In this document: positions 18,871-29,438 of the stretch, in pieces
Numbering within the stretch: position 1 is the stretch's first letter
How the letters are laid out: every line of letters starts with the position of its first letter
Assembly (NCBI RefSeq): GCF_034120055.1
Contig: NZ_CP139368.1
Coordinates: 2,604,001 to 2,668,000, forward strand
Reading direction: 5' to 3'
Length of the DNA: 64,000 bases
From: Microbacterium rhizosphaerae
Lineage (GTDB): Bacteria > Actinomycetota > Actinomycetes > Actinomycetales > Microbacteriaceae
Program-made: the position numbers and the translations under genes
Notes under the pieces: model-generated
What the model saw: the letters and a program-made list of their open reading frames with translations, nothing else
Databases searched by the model: none
What the model was told of the DNA's origin: nothing

Positions 18871-19473
18871 GTGGTTGAGAGCTCGCGACTGGTCTACCGA
18901 TCGAACACGAACAAGGTCATCTCGATCGCGGGCTGGGCGGTGCTGGGACTCGCGGTCGTCGCCGCATTCCTGGCCGGACGGCCCAGCGCCGTGCTCGGAC
19001 TCGTGCCGATCGCGACGATCGCGCTGCTGATCTGGGAGCTGTTCTGGCGTCCGGCGATCATCGTGGAGGACGACGGCGTGACGCTGGTCAACCAGTTCCA
19101 CACCGTGGTCATCCCGTGGGCGAAGATCGTCGACGTGGATACCAAGTGGTCGATGACGATCGTCACGCCCGAGCGCCGCTACCGCGGCTCCGCGGCACCC
19201 GCGCCCGGCGCGATGTACCGCCCGAACCTGTCCGGAGCGGCTCGCACCGGTCGTGTCGTGGACGGGAGCATCAGCAAGGCCGACGCTCCCGGCACCGACT
19301 CGGGCGACGCCGCCACCATCGTCCGCCGACGGCTGCACGCGATGGCGGATGCCGGCACGCTGCCGATCGGTCAGGCGGAGTCGGTGAGTGTCACGACCCG
19401 CGTGCACTGGATGAGCATCGCGGTGCTCGCCGCCCTTCTTGTGGCGAGCATTCCCGCGTTGCTTCGCGCCTGA
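18871..19473 (+). CDS. PH-domain membrane protein
   Basis: A 200-residue protein with two N-terminal helices (about residues 17-60), a bacterial PH-like beta domain (VEDDGVTLVNQFHTVVIPW, near residue 66, then KIVDVDTKWSMTIVTPERRY) and a C-terminal helix. The GTG at 18871 has GGGAGG eight bases upstream. The role of this family is not known; many are cell-envelope proteins. It is inverted inside the peptide ABC transporter locus, with 5 bases to the dppC stop and 71 bases to the ATPase start, which suggests insertion or local inversion in an ancestor. Confidence 0.82.
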   Translation: MVESSRLVYRSNTNKVISIAGWAVLGLAVVAAFLAGRPSAVLGLVPIATIALLIWELFWRPAIIVEDDGVTLVNQFHTVVIPWAKIVDVDTKWSMTIVTPERRYRGSAAPAPGAMYRPNLSGAARTGRVVDGSISKADAPGTDSGDAATIVRRRLHAMADAGTLPIGQAESVSVTTRVHWMSIAVLAALLVASIPALLRA

Positions 19474-19478
19474 CGGGG

Positions 19479-20507
19479 TCATATCCCACCGAGGGTCGCC
19501 TCGGTGGCTGCCCCTCCGCCCACGTCCTGCGGCTGCTGGTCAGGACCGTCCTTCACGCGACGGGTCGAGAAGCGCCGGCTGCGCGGGTCGAACGCCTGAC
19601 GCAGCACGTCGCCGAAGATGTTGACGGACAGCGCGAGGGTGACGATGAACAGAGCCGGCCACCAGAACAGCCACGGCCGGACGGTGAACGCCGACTGGTT
19701 CGCGCCGATCAGCAGACCGAGCGACACATCAGGAGAGCGGATGCCGTAGCCGAGGAGCGAGATCGCCGCCTCGAGCAGGATCGCCGACGCTGCCAGCAGC
19801 GAGCCGGAGACGATGATCACACCGGTCGCGTTCGGCAGGATGTGCTTGAAGATGATGCGCGCATCCGAGGCGCCCGCCACGCGCGCCGCCTCGACGAACT
19901 CGCGCTCGCGCAGCGACAGGAACTCACCGCGCGTCAGACGTGCGATCACCATCCAGCTGAAGAACCCGAGCATGATGCCGAGGACCCAGACGCCGATCGC
20001 TCCGGCCCAGTTGCCGACGACCGCCGCGATGACGATGGCCGGGATCACGATGAACACGTCGGTGATGCGCATGAGCACCGCATCCACCCAGCCGCGGTAG
20101 TAGCCCGCGATCGCGCCGACGACCACGCCCGTCACGACCGCGAAGGTCGTGATCAGGATCATGGCGACGAACGAGTTCTGGATGCCGCGCATGACCATCG
20201 CGAAGTAGTCGCGCCCGATGCGGTCCTGTCCGAAGGGATGCTGACCGAGCGAGAAGGGCCACCACTGCAGGGTCGGCGCTCCGCCGTTCACGATCTTGGG
20301 AGACGGCGTGTAGTAGTTGTACGGCCACCACCCCTTGATCGGCCCGACGCCGATCGAGGACACCGACAGGATGAGAACCAGCACGAGCACGATCAGGGCG
20401 ATGAGTCCGGCGCGCTGGCGCAGGAAGCGCCGCAGCACGAGGCGTCCCTGGCTGACGGGCTTCTCGGTGACGACCTCGTCGACGAGGCTGGGAAGGGAAT
20501 CGGTCAT
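19479..20507 (-). CDS. Peptide ABC transporter permease, DppC type
   Basis: A 342-residue permease. The N-terminus has the OppC-type cytoplasmic segment RLVLRRFLRQRAGLIALIVL leading into helix 1. The binding-protein-dependent loop EFVEAARVAGASDARIIFKHILPN carries the EAA motif that contacts the ATPase. About six helices. It starts 1 base inside the dppB stop region (20507 shared), so the two permeases are translated together. The C-terminus after FDPRSRRF is a 30-residue tail. Confidence 0.93.
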   Translation of the reverse strand: MTDSLPSLVDEVVTEKPVSQGRLVLRRFLRQRAGLIALIVLVLVLILSVSSIGVGPIKGWWPYNYYTPSPKIVNGGAPTLQWWPFSLGQHPFGQDRIGRDYFAMVMRGIQNSFVAMILITTFAVVTGVVVGAIAGYYRGWVDAVLMRITDVFIVIPAIVIAAVVGNWAGAIGVWVLGIMLGFFSWMVIARLTRGEFLSLREREFVEAARVAGASDARIIFKHILPNATGVIIVSGSLLAASAILLEAAISLLGYGIRSPDVSLGLLIGANQSAFTVRPWLFWWPALFIVTLALSVNIFGDVLRQAFDPRSRRFSTRRVKDGPDQQPQDVGGGAATEATLGGI

Positions 20508-22042
20508 CAGCGGACCCTCACTCTCGGGTCGAGCGCCGCATAGCTGAGGTCGGCGAGGAAGTTGAACGTGATGGCCATCACGGCGATCACCAGGAAGTAG
20601 CCCATGACCGGGTAGATGTCACCTGGCCCGAGCGACATCTGGAACAGCTGTCCCATGCCGGGGATGGCGAAGATGTACTCGGTGATGATCGCGCCGCCGA
20701 GCAGCGCTCCGAGGTCGGTCGCCACGAGCGTCGTGATCGGGATGAGCACGTTGCGGAACGCGTGCCGCACGACGACGACACGCTCGGGCATTCCCTTCGC
20801 GCGCGCCGTGCGCACGTAGTCCTGCCCCATGACCTCGATCATCCCGGCGCGTGAATAGCGCGTGTACTGGGCGAACGAGATCGCGAGCAGCGAGAGCGTC
20901 GGCAGCACGAGATGGAAGAACACGTCCAGCCCGCTGCGCCACATGTTGTTGGGGTCGTACCCCGGCGTGCCCGAGCCGACGGTCGCGACCGGGCGGCCGT
21001 TCGTGTCGTACATGTAGCCCGGGAACGACTGCATGAAGCGGTCGATCAGGATGAGCAGCGAGATGAGGAAGGCGAGGATGGCGCCGATCCGCATGTTCTG
21101 CTTGCGATCGTCACCGCCCACGAAGTAGCCGACGGCCAGTCCGACGACGATCGCCACGACCGCGAGGACGACGATGAGCAGCGGCGTCGCCCGGTCGAGC
21201 AGGCCCTGGATCGAGAAGTAGGTGATGATCCCGATGACGGCGACGATGCCGCCGGTCAGGAGCGCCCTGCGCTGGTGCAGCCCGGCGAGCAGCGCCACGA
21301 GGCCGACCGCCATCGCGATCGAGATGATCGGGAGCGCCACGGGCCCGATCGCGGGGGTCAGGAACCAGCCCGATGCGCTCATGTAGATCAGCAGACCCGA
21401 CGTGATGACGAAGTTGATGCCGAATGCGATCAGCCGACGACGGGCATCCCCGCCGACGACGGCTTGGACGATGACGCCCATCACCACGCCTATCACGAGC
21501 GACACCCAGATAGGGATGACGGGATCCTGCAGGAAGTTGTTGTAGCCGATGGCGACGAAGCTCTTCAGCATCGCGGCCGCGAGGAAGGACGGCAGCGAGA
21601 ACAGGAACAGGCTGATGACGGTGAAGCTGGAGTCGAATCCGCTGTTCTCGCGGATCGCGGAGAGGATGCCGGTCATCAGACCGAACAGGATCGCCAGGAC
21701 GAGCGAGGCGGTCACCATCTGGACGGTGGAGCCCATGGCGGTGGGCAGCAGCTGGGTCACGGGCGCACCGTGGAACGAGACGCCGAGATCGCACTGATTG
21801 GCGAACGGGATGAGGCACTTCGCGACGCCGCCGAGCCACATTGCCCAGCGGACGGGTGCAGGCACGTCGAGGTGTGCGAGTTGAATACGGGCCTGGATGA
21901 GCTGCTGCTTGTTGGGCAGCGAGGACTGACGGAGATCCTCGAGCGGGTCTGTGGAGATCGCGACGAGGTTGAACATCACGAACGAGGCCGCGATGAGGAT
22001 CAGTACCGAGACGCCGATCCGGCGGAGGACGAATCCGATCAA
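20507..22042 (-). CDS. Peptide ABC transporter permease, DppB type, with large internal membrane insertion
   Basis: The protein has 511 residues against the usual 305-340 for DppB. Residues 1-173 and about 365-511 match DppB: helix 1 at 4-29, PTAMGSTVQMVTASLVLAI, then the EAA loop GQDYVRTARAKGMPERVVVV and the C-terminal GAIITEYIFAIPGMGQL. Between them, residues about 174-340 (positions about 21023-21523) form six extra hydrophobic segments with no DppB counterpart. GC content and codon use do not change there, so it is not a recent insertion. Function should be the same import channel, but the extra bundle could bind a lipid or accessory protein. Confidence 0.92.
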   Translation of the reverse strand: MIGFVLRRIGVSVLILIAASFVMFNLVAISTDPLEDLRQSSLPNKQQLIQARIQLAHLDVPAPVRWAMWLGGVAKCLIPFANQCDLGVSFHGAPVTQLLPTAMGSTVQMVTASLVLAILFGLMTGILSAIRENSGFDSSFTVISLFLFSLPSFLAAAMLKSFVAIGYNNFLQDPVIPIWVSLVIGVVMGVIVQAVVGGDARRRLIAFGINFVITSGLLIYMSASGWFLTPAIGPVALPIISIAMAVGLVALLAGLHQRRALLTGGIVAVIGIITYFSIQGLLDRATPLLIVVLAVVAIVVGLAVGYFVGGDDRKQNMRIGAILAFLISLLILIDRFMQSFPGYMYDTNGRPVATVGSGTPGYDPNNMWRSGLDVFFHLVLPTLSLLAISFAQYTRYSRAGMIEVMGQDYVRTARAKGMPERVVVVRHAFRNVLIPITTLVATDLGALLGGAIITEYIFAIPGMGQLFQMSLGPGDIYPVMGYFLVIAVMAITFNFLADLSYAALDPRVRVR

Positions 22043-22126
22043 GGGGACTTCCTAGTTGTGGCAGGGAGCCGGCGGTCCACCGCGGATCGCGAGGAAGACC
22101 GGTCAGCAGAACAGAATACGCGAGCG

Positions 22127-22160
22127 TCGGGGGTGGCGCCCATCCGGACGCCACCCCCGA
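22127..22160 (-). terminator. Hairpin between binding protein and permease genes
   Basis: A 12-bp perfect stem (22127-22138 with 22149-22160) around a 10-base loop lies 10 bases beyond the binding protein stop. Such a partial terminator or 3' stabiliser would make more binding protein than permease. Confidence 0.65.
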
Positions 22161-22170
22161 GCATCGTCAC

Positions 22171-23949
22171 TTACTTGGAGCTGGTGCTGGTCTTGACGGA
22201 CCAGTCCCACGTGTTCCAGACCGGACCGGTCTGGTTGCCCATGTACTTGACTCCCTGGATCTTGTCCGAGACGCCCCAGACACCGGCCGCCTGGAACAGC
22301 GGGAGGCCGTAGCCCTCGGTGAAGGCGATCTTGTCGATCTCCATCGAGAGGCTGTCGAGCTTCTTCGGGTCGAGCGTCGTCTGCGTGGCGAGCGCCTGGT
22401 CGTTCGCGGCGGTGAAGCCGTTGTAGTTGCCGCCACCCTGCGAGGAGAACAGCTGCGGGATCTGGGCGGTGCCCACACCCGGGCTGATCCAACCGAAGAT
22501 CGAGGCGTCGTAGTTGCCCGCGGGCAGCAGCGACGACCACTTCGGGTCACCGCCGTCGATCACCTTGAAGCCGGCCTGAGCAGCCGAGGCCTGGATGGCC
22601 TGGAACTCGTCGACGCGGTTCGGGTTCTTCGTGTTGTAGAGGATCTTCACGCTCGGCGTGGCGCCCGCGAGGAGCTCCTTGGCCTTGGCGATGTCGACCT
22701 TGCTGTACGCGTCAGAGCCGTTCTGCTTGATCGTCGTCGCGTACTGGGCCTGGTTCGGCAGCCAGATCTGCGAGTCGAGCGGCTTGGCGGACGGGTTGAT
22801 CGGCTTGACGATCGCGTCGACGATCTGCTGGCGCGGGATCGTCAGGAGGAACGCCTGGCGAACCTTCGGGCCCTTGAACACCGACGACTTGAAGTTCAGG
22901 TCGAGGTGGTCGTAGGAGACCTGGTTGCCCGTGAGGACCTGCGTGCCCGAGACGCCCTCGAGGGACTTCTTGGTGTCGGCGGATGCCTGCGGGTAGGCGA
23001 TGTCGACCTCACCGTTCTGGAGAGCCGTGACCTGAGCCGCCGAGTCGCCGATGATGCGGAGAACGAGCGAGTCGATCTTCGGCTTCAGCGCACCCTTGTA
23101 CTCCGGGTTCGGCTTCAGCTCGACCGACTGACCGGGCGTCCAGCCGGTGACCATCCACGGGCCGGACGAGACGAGGAGGTCCTTGTCGGTCGGGAAGCTC
23201 GTGATGTCGTAGCCGGTGTTCACGAAGGCCGCGGCCTTCTGGAGCGTGGCGTCCGGAGCGGCCGGGTTGGCCGGGTCGCCCTTCGGCAGCCCCTTCAGGA
23301 GGCTGGTCAGCGCCGCAGCGTTGGCCAGGCCCGCCTTCTTGGCGACGACGTGCGCCGGCTGTGCGAGCGGGTTGAAGAGCTCCCAGTCGACGTACGGGGT
23401 GCCGTACTTCAGGGTGATCGAACGATTGTCGTCGCCCACGGTCGGGAAGGCGGTCGAGTCGACGCCCGCGGTCGAACCCGCGATGGCGAAGTACTGCGTG
23501 CCCTTGGTCACGTTGCCGTCGGCGTCGAAGGTGGCCGAGTCGTAGTAGCCCGACCCGATCGCCCAGCCGAGGACCAGGTCATCGGCGGTGATGGGCTGGC
23601 CGTCCGACCACTTCGCGTCCTTGTTGAGGGTGTACTTGACCGTGAGCGGGTCGTTGGACACCTTCGTGTACGTGCCGAAGTCGGTGTTCTTGACCAGCTT
23701 GAAGTTGTTATCCGGGTAGTTGAAGAAACCCCCGGTCAGGTAAAAGATCTGGCCATTGGTGTCCAGGTTTCCCTGAGGTGTGTTCTGGTTGAGCGACGTC
23801 ATGTCGTTGACCGTCGCGACGCGGACCGTGCCGCCCGTCGGTGCGGCGCTGGCAGTGTTGCCGGAGCCTCCCGTGGACGAGCAGCCCGCGAGTGCGAGAG
23901 CACCTGCGGCCGCAACCGCGACCACTGCTCCCAGGCGTGACTTCTTCAA
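22171..23949 (-). CDS. Peptide-binding lipoprotein (SBP family 5)
   Basis: About 592 residues. It carries a lipoprotein signal peptide with lipobox ALAGCSS, so the protein is anchored outside the membrane. The family 5 fold is supported by VKYTLNKDAKWSDGQPITADDLVLGWAIGS in the N-terminal third and KGPKVRQAFLLTIPRQQIVDA in the middle. I chose the TTG at 23949: AGGAGG is six bases upstream and the residues KKSRLGAVV then form a normal signal peptide. It delivers peptides to the DppBC channel encoded next. A good promoter lies at 24017-24045. Confidence 0.92.
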   Translation of the reverse strand: MKKSRLGAVVAVAAAGALALAGCSSTGGSGNTASAAPTGGTVRVATVNDMTSLNQNTPQGNLDTNGQIFYLTGGFFNYPDNNFKLVKNTDFGTYTKVSNDPLTVKYTLNKDAKWSDGQPITADDLVLGWAIGSGYYDSATFDADGNVTKGTQYFAIAGSTAGVDSTAFPTVGDDNRSITLKYGTPYVDWELFNPLAQPAHVVAKKAGLANAAALTSLLKGLPKGDPANPAAPDATLQKAAAFVNTGYDITSFPTDKDLLVSSGPWMVTGWTPGQSVELKPNPEYKGALKPKIDSLVLRIIGDSAAQVTALQNGEVDIAYPQASADTKKSLEGVSGTQVLTGNQVSYDHLDLNFKSSVFKGPKVRQAFLLTIPRQQIVDAIVKPINPSAKPLDSQIWLPNQAQYATTIKQNGSDAYSKVDIAKAKELLAGATPSVKILYNTKNPNRVDEFQAIQASAAQAGFKVIDGGDPKWSSLLPAGNYDASIFGWISPGVGTAQIPQLFSSQGGGNYNGFTAANDQALATQTTLDPKKLDSLSMEIDKIAFTEGYGLPLFQAAGVWGVSDKIQGVKYMGNQTGPVWNTWDWSVKTSTSSK

Positions 23950-24016
23950 TGTTCCTCCTGTGCAAGGGGTTAGCGGCCGTGCAGGATCGTGCCCAGCCCC
24001 GGCCGCGGATAGGGAC

Positions 24017-24045
24017 AGACTAGGTAACGTCCGACGGATGGTCAA
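24017..24045 (-). promoter_or_regulatory. Promoter of the peptide-binding protein operon
   Basis: On the minus strand TTGACC (24040-24045) and TAGTCT (24017-24022) are 17 bases apart, close to housekeeping consensus. The mRNA leader would be about 60 bases. Confidence 0.65.
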
Positions 24046-24139
24046 AGAGCGTGTCGAAAACGTTACATACCCTTAACTCAACTCGAGCGGTGTGTGGCAA
24101 TCTGACAACGCAGAAGGTGTATGGACGCAAGGAGTGCGC

Positions 24140-24940
24140 ATGTCGAACGGAGCCGCCATCGCGCCTCCCCGGGTCGAACCGCTCAGCCGCCCTCGGGTCA
24201 TCTGGGAGATCTGCCTCGTCCTCGCCATCAGCGTCGGGCAATCTGCCGTCTACTCGCTGCTCTCGCTCATCCGCTCCGCGCTGGCGACGACGCCGCTCGG
24301 TGACCAGCAGACACAGCTGAATCCCTCCCGTGACAAGGTCGCTTTCTGGGACGTTCTCTACCAGTTCCTGGATATCTTCTTCTCGCTGGCCATCGTCGCG
24401 CTGGTCGTGTACCTGCTCTGGGAGCCGGGCACGAATGCGCTGCGGCGCATCGGCCTCGACTTCAGCCGCTTCGGGCGCGACCTTCTGCGCGGCCTCCTGC
24501 TGGCGGCGGTCATCGGCATCCCCGGACTCGCCCTGTATGCGGTCGGACGCATCCTGGGATTCACCGTGGCGGTCGTCGCATCCCCGCTCGGCGCCGCCTG
24601 GTGGACCGTCCCGCTCCTGCTGCTGTCCGCACTGCGCGCGGGGCTGACCGAAGAGGTGATCTTCGTCGCCTACCTGACGGACCGGCTGTCGCGGCTCGGC
24701 TGGGGCACCTGGGGGATCATCTTCTTCTCGGCCGCCCTGCGCGGGCTGTACCACTCGTACCAGGGCCCCGGCGCCATCGCCGGGAACTTCGTGATGGGCG
24801 TGGTGTTCGCGTGGTGCTACCGCCGCTGGGGACGCGTCATGCCTCTCGTCATCGCCCACACACTGCTCGACACCGTCGCGTTCGTGGGCTACCCCCTCGC
24901 GGCCGCGCTGTGGCCGGGCGTGTTCGTCCCGCACAAGTAG
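24140..24940 (+). CDS. CPBP-family intramembrane protease
   Basis: A 266-residue multi-helix protein of the Rce1/CaaX protease-bacteriocin processing superfamily. Motif 1 is GLTEEVIFVAY (Glu-Glu), motif 2 is RGLYHSYQG and motif 3 is IAHTLLDTVAF. The usual Arg after the Glu pair (EExxxR) is replaced here by Val; I recall this as normal in an actinobacterial subgroup, so it need not mean inactivity. The ATG at 24140 has AAGGAG upstream. It is divergent from the peptide-binding protein gene. Substrate unknown. Confidence 0.86.
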   Translation: MSNGAAIAPPRVEPLSRPRVIWEICLVLAISVGQSAVYSLLSLIRSALATTPLGDQQTQLNPSRDKVAFWDVLYQFLDIFFSLAIVALVVYLLWEPGTNALRRIGLDFSRFGRDLLRGLLLAAVIGIPGLALYAVGRILGFTVAVVASPLGAAWWTVPLLLLSALRAGLTEEVIFVAYLTDRLSRLGWGTWGIIFFSAALRGLYHSYQGPGAIAGNFVMGVVFAWCYRRWGRVMPLVIAHTLLDTVAFVGYPLAAALWPGVFVPHK

Positions 24941-25006
24941 GGATCGGTCGACGGGACGGGGCGGGCTGCCGACGCATCCCACCCCGCTCCGTTCCCCGGA
25001 TGCCGC

Positions 25007-27901
25007 CTAGGCGAACGCCTCGACCGGCGGGCAGGCGCACACGAGGTTGCGGTCTCCCCACGCGTTGTCGATGCGGCGCACCGGCGGCCAGTATTTGGTG
25101 CGCACCAGCGTGTGCACGGGGTAGACCGCCGTCTCGCGGGAGTAGGGGTGCGTCCACTCCTCCGCGACGATCGACTCCGCGGTGTGCGGGGCGTTGACGA
25201 GGGGGTTGTCGTCCGCCGGCCACTCCCTCGCGCCCACCGCGATGGCCTCCGCCTTGATGGCGATCATGGCGTCGACGAAGCGATCGAGCTCGGCGAGGTC
25301 CTCCGACTCCGTCGGCTCGACCATGAGCGTCCCGGCGACGGGGAACGACATCGTCGGCGCGTGGAACCCGTAGTCGATGAGGCGCTTGGCCACGTCGTCG
25401 ACCGTCACCCCGGTGTCGTCCTTCAAGGGCCGCAGATCGAGGATGCACTCGTGGGCGACGAGTCCGCCGGCTCCCGTGTAGAGCACCGGGTAGTGCTCGC
25501 GCAGACGCGCGGCGAGGTAGTTCGCCGCGAGCACGGCGGCGGACGTCGCATCCTTCAGCCCCGCGGCGCCCATCATGCGCACGTACGCCCACGAGATCGG
25601 GAGGATGCTGGCCGAGCCGTAGGGTGCGGCCGAGATCGGGCCGCCCTCGAACACGAAGCCACCCGCGTGATCGGCGCGCTGGGCGAGGTTGTGGGCCGGC
25701 AGATAGGGCGCGAGGTGCGCCTTGGCCGCGACCGGGCCTACACCCGGCCCGCCGCCGCCGTGCGGGATGGCGAACGTCTTGTGCAGGTTCAGGTGCGACA
25801 CGTCGCCGCCGAGGTCGCCGAAGCGGGCGTAGCCGAGGAGCGCATTCAGGTTCGCGCCGTCGACGTACACCTGGCCGCCGGCGTCGTGCACGGCCTGGGT
25901 GATGTCGACGACATCCTGCTCGTACACGCCGTGCGTGGACGGGTAGGTGATCATGAGCGCGGCCAGCTCGTCGGCGTGCGCCGTGATCTTCGTGCGCAGG
26001 TCGTCGAGGTCGACGTTGCCCGCGTCGTCGCACGCGACGACCACGACCCGCATCCCCGCGAGGACCGCGGACGCCGCGTTGGTGCCGTGCGCGGACGACG
26101 GGATGAGGCACAACGTGCGCTGCGCGTCGCCGTTCGCGTGGTGGTAGCCGCGGATGGCCAGCAGGCCCGCCAGCTCGCCCTGCGAGCCGGCGTTCGGCTG
26201 CAGCGAGACCGCGTCGTACCCGGTGACCTCGGCCAGCCACGACTCGAGCTGCTCGATCATCGCCAGGTAGCCGTGCACGTCCTGCTCGGGCGCGAAGGGG
26301 TGCACGCGCGAGAACTCCGGCCACGACACCGCCGCCATCTCGGTGGCCGCGTTGAGCTTCATCGTGCACGAGCCGAGCGGGATCATGCCGCGGTCGAGCG
26401 CGTAGTCACGGTCGGCGAGCTGCTTCAGGTAGCGCATCATCGCCGTCTCGCTGCGGTGCGTATTGAAGACGGGATGCTCGAGGTACGCGTCATCCCGCAT
26501 CAGCGATGCGGACACCGCACGCAGCGGCGTCGCGTCGGCGTAGGCCAGGTCGCGCACGTCGTTCTCGTCCGCCTCCGGCAGCCCCAACGCCCACGCGACG
26601 GCCGCCAGGTCGTCGGCCGTGGTCGTCTCGTCGACGGAGATGCCGACGGTCGCGTCATCCACCCAGTGCAACTGGAAGCCCTTCGACCGCGCGCGCTCGA
26701 TCACCCGCCGGGACGGACCCGGCGTGACGACGCGGATGGTGTCGAAGAACGCGTCGGCGACGAGGTGCAGGTCGTAGGAGCGCAAGCGCTCCGCGAGCGC
26801 CTCGGCCTTGCGCGCGACCTCGGTCGCGATCTCGCGCAGGCCGTCCGGCCCGTGGTAGACCGCGTACATCGACGCCATGACGGCCAGGAGCACCTGTGCG
26901 GTGCAGATGTTCGAGGTCGCCTTCTCACGACGGATGTGCTGCTCGCGGGTCTGCAGGGAGAGCCGGTAGGCCGGGTGCCCGGTGGCGTCCTGCGAGACGC
27001 CGACGAGGCGGCCGGGCATCTGTCGCTCGATGCCCTGGCGCACCGCCATGTAGCCGGCGTGCGGGCCGCCGAAGCCGAGCGGGACGCCGAAGCGCTGGGT
27101 CGTGCCCACCGCGATGTCCGCGCCGAGCGAGCCGGGCGAGCGCAGCAGCGTGAGGGCGAGGAGATCCGCCGCGACCACCGCGAGCCCGCCTGCGCGGTGG
27201 ACGGCGTCGATGACGCCCGACGGATCCCAGACGCGGCCGGTCGCTCCCGGGTACTGCACGAACACGCCGAACGGCTCGACAGGCTCGCCGACCGAGTTCG
27301 CGAACGGCGCGCCGTTCGCGAGGTCGGCCTCGACGATCCTGATGCCGACCGCGGCCGCACGCGCGTGCAGCAGCGACTTGGTCTGCGGGAAGGCGTCCGT
27401 GTCGACGACGAAGGTCGCCGAGGTGGACTTCGAGACGCGCCGGGCGGCGAGCATCCCCTCCACGACGGCGGTCGATTCGTCGAGCATCGACGCGTTGGCG
27501 GTCTGCAGCCCGGTGAGGTCGGTCACCATCGTCTGGAAGTTGATCAGCGCCTCGAGGCGGCCCTGCGAGATCTCCGGCTGGTACGGCGTGTACGCCGTGT
27601 ACCAGGACGGGTTCTCGAACACGTTCCGTGCGATCACGGAGGGCGTGATCGTGTCGTAGTAGCCGAGGCCGATCATGGGGCGCGCGGTGCGGTTCTGCGA
27701 GGCCAGCGCGCGCAGCTCTGCCAGCGCCTCGGCCTCGGTCGCCGCCGGGGGGATGTGCGTCGTCTCGCGCGGCTGCGCGTGGATGGATGCCGGCACGGCG
27801 GCCTCGACGAGCGCCTCGACCGTGTCGTAGCCGACGACCTCGAGCATCGCGCGCTGCGCGGCGGCGTCCGTCCCGATGTGGCGATCGGTGAAGGCGGTCA
27901 T
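25007..27901 (-). CDS. gcvP: Glycine dehydrogenase (decarboxylating), P protein
   Basis: A 964-residue homodimer-type P protein. It decarboxylates glycine with PLP and passes the aminomethyl group to lipoyl-GcvH. The N-terminus [16 protein letters not shown], the middle [19 protein letters not shown] region and the PLP lysine in [17 protein letters not shown] are diagnostic. The start overlaps gcvH by 4 bases. It is the last gene of gcvT-gcvH-gcvP and falls under the glycine riboswitch upstream of gcvT. Confidence 0.97.
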   Translation of the reverse strand: MTAFTDRHIGTDAAAQRAMLEVVGYDTVEALVEAAVPASIHAQPRETTHIPPAATEAEALAELRALASQNRTARPMIGLGYYDTITPSVIARNVFENPSWYTAYTPYQPEISQGRLEALINFQTMVTDLTGLQTANASMLDESTAVVEGMLAARRVSKSTSATFVVDTDAFPQTKSLLHARAAAVGIRIVEADLANGAPFANSVGEPVEPFGVFVQYPGATGRVWDPSGVIDAVHRAGGLAVVAADLLALTLLRSPGSLGADIAVGTTQRFGVPLGFGGPHAGYMAVRQGIERQMPGRLVGVSQDATGHPAYRLSLQTREQHIRREKATSNICTAQVLLAVMASMYAVYHGPDGLREIATEVARKAEALAERLRSYDLHLVADAFFDTIRVVTPGPSRRVIERARSKGFQLHWVDDATVGISVDETTTADDLAAVAWALGLPEADENDVRDLAYADATPLRAVSASLMRDDAYLEHPVFNTHRSETAMMRYLKQLADRDYALDRGMIPLGSCTMKLNAATEMAAVSWPEFSRVHPFAPEQDVHGYLAMIEQLESWLAEVTGYDAVSLQPNAGSQGELAGLLAIRGYHHANGDAQRTLCLIPSSAHGTNAASAVLAGMRVVVVACDDAGNVDLDDLRTKITAHADELAALMITYPSTHGVYEQDVVDITQAVHDAGGQVYVDGANLNALLGYARFGDLGGDVSHLNLHKTFAIPHGGGGPGVGPVAAKAHLAPYLPAHNLAQRADHAGGFVFEGGPISAAPYGSASILPISWAYVRMMGAAGLKDATSAAVLAANYLAARLREHYPVLYTGAGGLVAHECILDLRPLKDDTGVTVDDVAKRLIDYGFHAPTMSFPVAGTLMVEPTESEDLAELDRFVDAMIAIKAEAIAVGAREWPADDNPLVNAPHTAESIVAEEWTHPYSRETAVYPVHTLVRTKYWPPVRRIDNAWGDRNLVCACPPVEAFA

Positions 27902-28281
27902 GCAGCCCCCTCCGTGAGGGCGACATAGGCAGCGCGGTCGAGGAGGGCCTCGACCGCGGCCGGGTCGACCCGCACCTTGATGAGCCAGCCCTCGCCGAAC
28001 GCGTCGGCGTTCACGAGCGACGGGTCGGCGTCGACGGCGCCGTTGACCTCGAGGACCTCGCCGGACAGCGGCGCGTACAGCTCGCCCACCGACTTGGTCG
28101 ACTCGATCTCGCCGCACACGTCGTTGGCGCCGACGGCGGAGCCCACGGAGGGAAGGTCGACGTAGACGATGTCACCGAGCTGCTCCGCGGCGTAGTCCGT
28201 GATGCCGATGGTCGCGACATCGCCGTCGAGGGCGACCCATTCGTGCTCGGCGGTGTACTTGAGGGCGTCGAGATCGGTCAT
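27898..28281 (-). CDS. gcvH: Glycine cleavage system H protein
   Basis: A 127-residue lipoyl carrier. The lipoylated lysine is in [15 protein letters not shown], and YTAEHEW stands near the N-terminus as in all H proteins. It shuttles the aminomethyl intermediate between P, T and L proteins. It overlaps gcvT and gcvP by 4 bases each, so the three are translated in series. The L protein (lpd) is not in the window. Confidence 0.96.
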   Translation of the reverse strand: MTDLDALKYTAEHEWVALDGDVATIGITDYAAEQLGDIVYVDLPSVGSAVGANDVCGEIESTKSVGELYAPLSGEVLEVNGAVDADPSLVNADAFGEGWLIKVRVDPAAVEALLDRAAYVALTEGAA

Positions 28282-29438
28282 TTGTTCCTCCGGTAGAAGG
28301 GCAGGGCGGTGACGGTGGCGGGGATGCGGGTGCCGCGGACATCGATGGAGAGCACAGTGCCCTCCGCCGCCGCGGCGGGGGTGACGAAGGCCATCGCGAT
28401 CGGGTGGCCCAGAGTGGGGCTCAGCGCCCCGCTCGTGATCTCGCCGACGACGTCGTCGCCGAGAAGAACGCTGTAGCCGGCGCGGCCGGCGCGCTTGCCG
28501 TCCGACGTGAGACCGACCAGGACGGTGGCGCGAGGCGCGGGCGTCGTGTGGCCCTTGCCGACGAAGTCCTCCTTGGCGTCGACGACGACGCGGCCGAGGC
28601 CGGCCTGGGCGGGCACGATCGCGCGCGACAGCTCATGGCCGTAGAGGGGCATGCCCGCCTCGAGGCGCAGCGTGTCACGTGCGGCGAGCCCGGCGGGCAC
28701 CAGCCCGAGCGGCTCGCCAGTGGCGAGGAGCGCGTCCCACAGCGCGCCGGCGGCCTCGTTCGCGACGAGCAGCTCGAAGCCGTCCTCGCCCGTGTAGCCG
28801 GTGCGGGCGACGAACAGCCACGCGCCGTCGAACGTTCCCTCGCGCCACGCGTAGTAGCCGAGGGTGTCGAGGTCGGGGATCTGCACCCCGGGGGTCGCGC
28901 GAACGATCTGCTCGGCGATGGGGCCCTGCACGGCGATGAGCGAGAGGTCCTCGGTCGCATCCTCGATGATCGGCGCGTCGGCGCCGAACGTCAGCGACTC
29001 CCCGAGGATCGGGTTCTCGACGACCGTCGGGGTGGCGTTCCACGCGTCGAGACCGGCCGCGAACGCCGCTGCCACGGCATCCCGATTGCCCGCGTTGGAC
29101 ACCACGAGGAAGTACTGCTCGCCGGTGCGGTACACGATGACGTCGTCGATGATCGTGCCGTCGTCCGCGAGGACGAGCGAGTACTTCGCCTTGCCGATCG
29201 CCATGGCCGAGATGCGCCCCGCCAGCACGTAGTCGAGAAATTCCGCGGCACGGCCGTCGTGGACCCAGAACTCCGCCATATGCGAGATGTCGAACAGTCC
29301 GGCGGCCTCGCGGACGGCACGGTGCTCGGCGAGGTCGGAGCCGTAGCGGACGGGCATCAACCAGCCGCCGAAGTCGGTGAAGGACGCACCGAGAGCCTCG
29401 TGGCGGTCACGGAGCGGGGTGTATCGGGGGTCTGTCAT
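28278..29438 (-). CDS. gcvT: Glycine cleavage system T protein (aminomethyltransferase)
   Basis: A 386-residue tetrahydrofolate-dependent aminomethyltransferase. It releases ammonia and forms methylene-THF. Recognised by the N-terminal [39 protein letters not shown] and the C-terminal [17 protein letters not shown]. The ATG at 29438 has GGGAG nearby, and that ribosome site lies within the pairing region of the riboswitch expression platform. First gene of the operon. Confidence 0.97.
   Translation of the reverse strand: MTDPRYTPLRDRHEALGASFTDFGGWLMPVRYGSDLAEHRAVREAAGLFDISHMAEFWVHDGRAAEFLDYVLAGRISAMAIGKAKYSLVLADDGTIIDDVIVYRTGEQYFLVVSNAGNRDAVAAAFAAGLDAWNATPTVVENPILGESLTFGADAPIIEDATEDLSLIAVQGPIAEQIVRATPGVQIPDLDTLGYYAWREGTFDGAWLFVARTGYTGEDGFELLVANEAAGALWDALLATGEPLGLVPAGLAARDTLRLEAGMPLYGHELSRAIVPAQAGLGRVVVDAKEDFVGKGHTTPAPRATVLVGLTSDGKRAGRAGYSVLLGDDVVGEITSGALSPTLGHPIAMAFVTPAAAAEGTVLSIDVRGTRIPATVTALPFYRRNK

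Noticed and set aside
24140..24940. Inactivated CPBP protease because the motif Arg is missing
   Set aside because: The Glu pair and His motifs are intact, and I recall the same EEV pattern in an actinobacterial subgroup.
25112..27928. 938-codon plus-strand open frame opposite gcvP
   Set aside because: No domain sense; shadow of gcvP.
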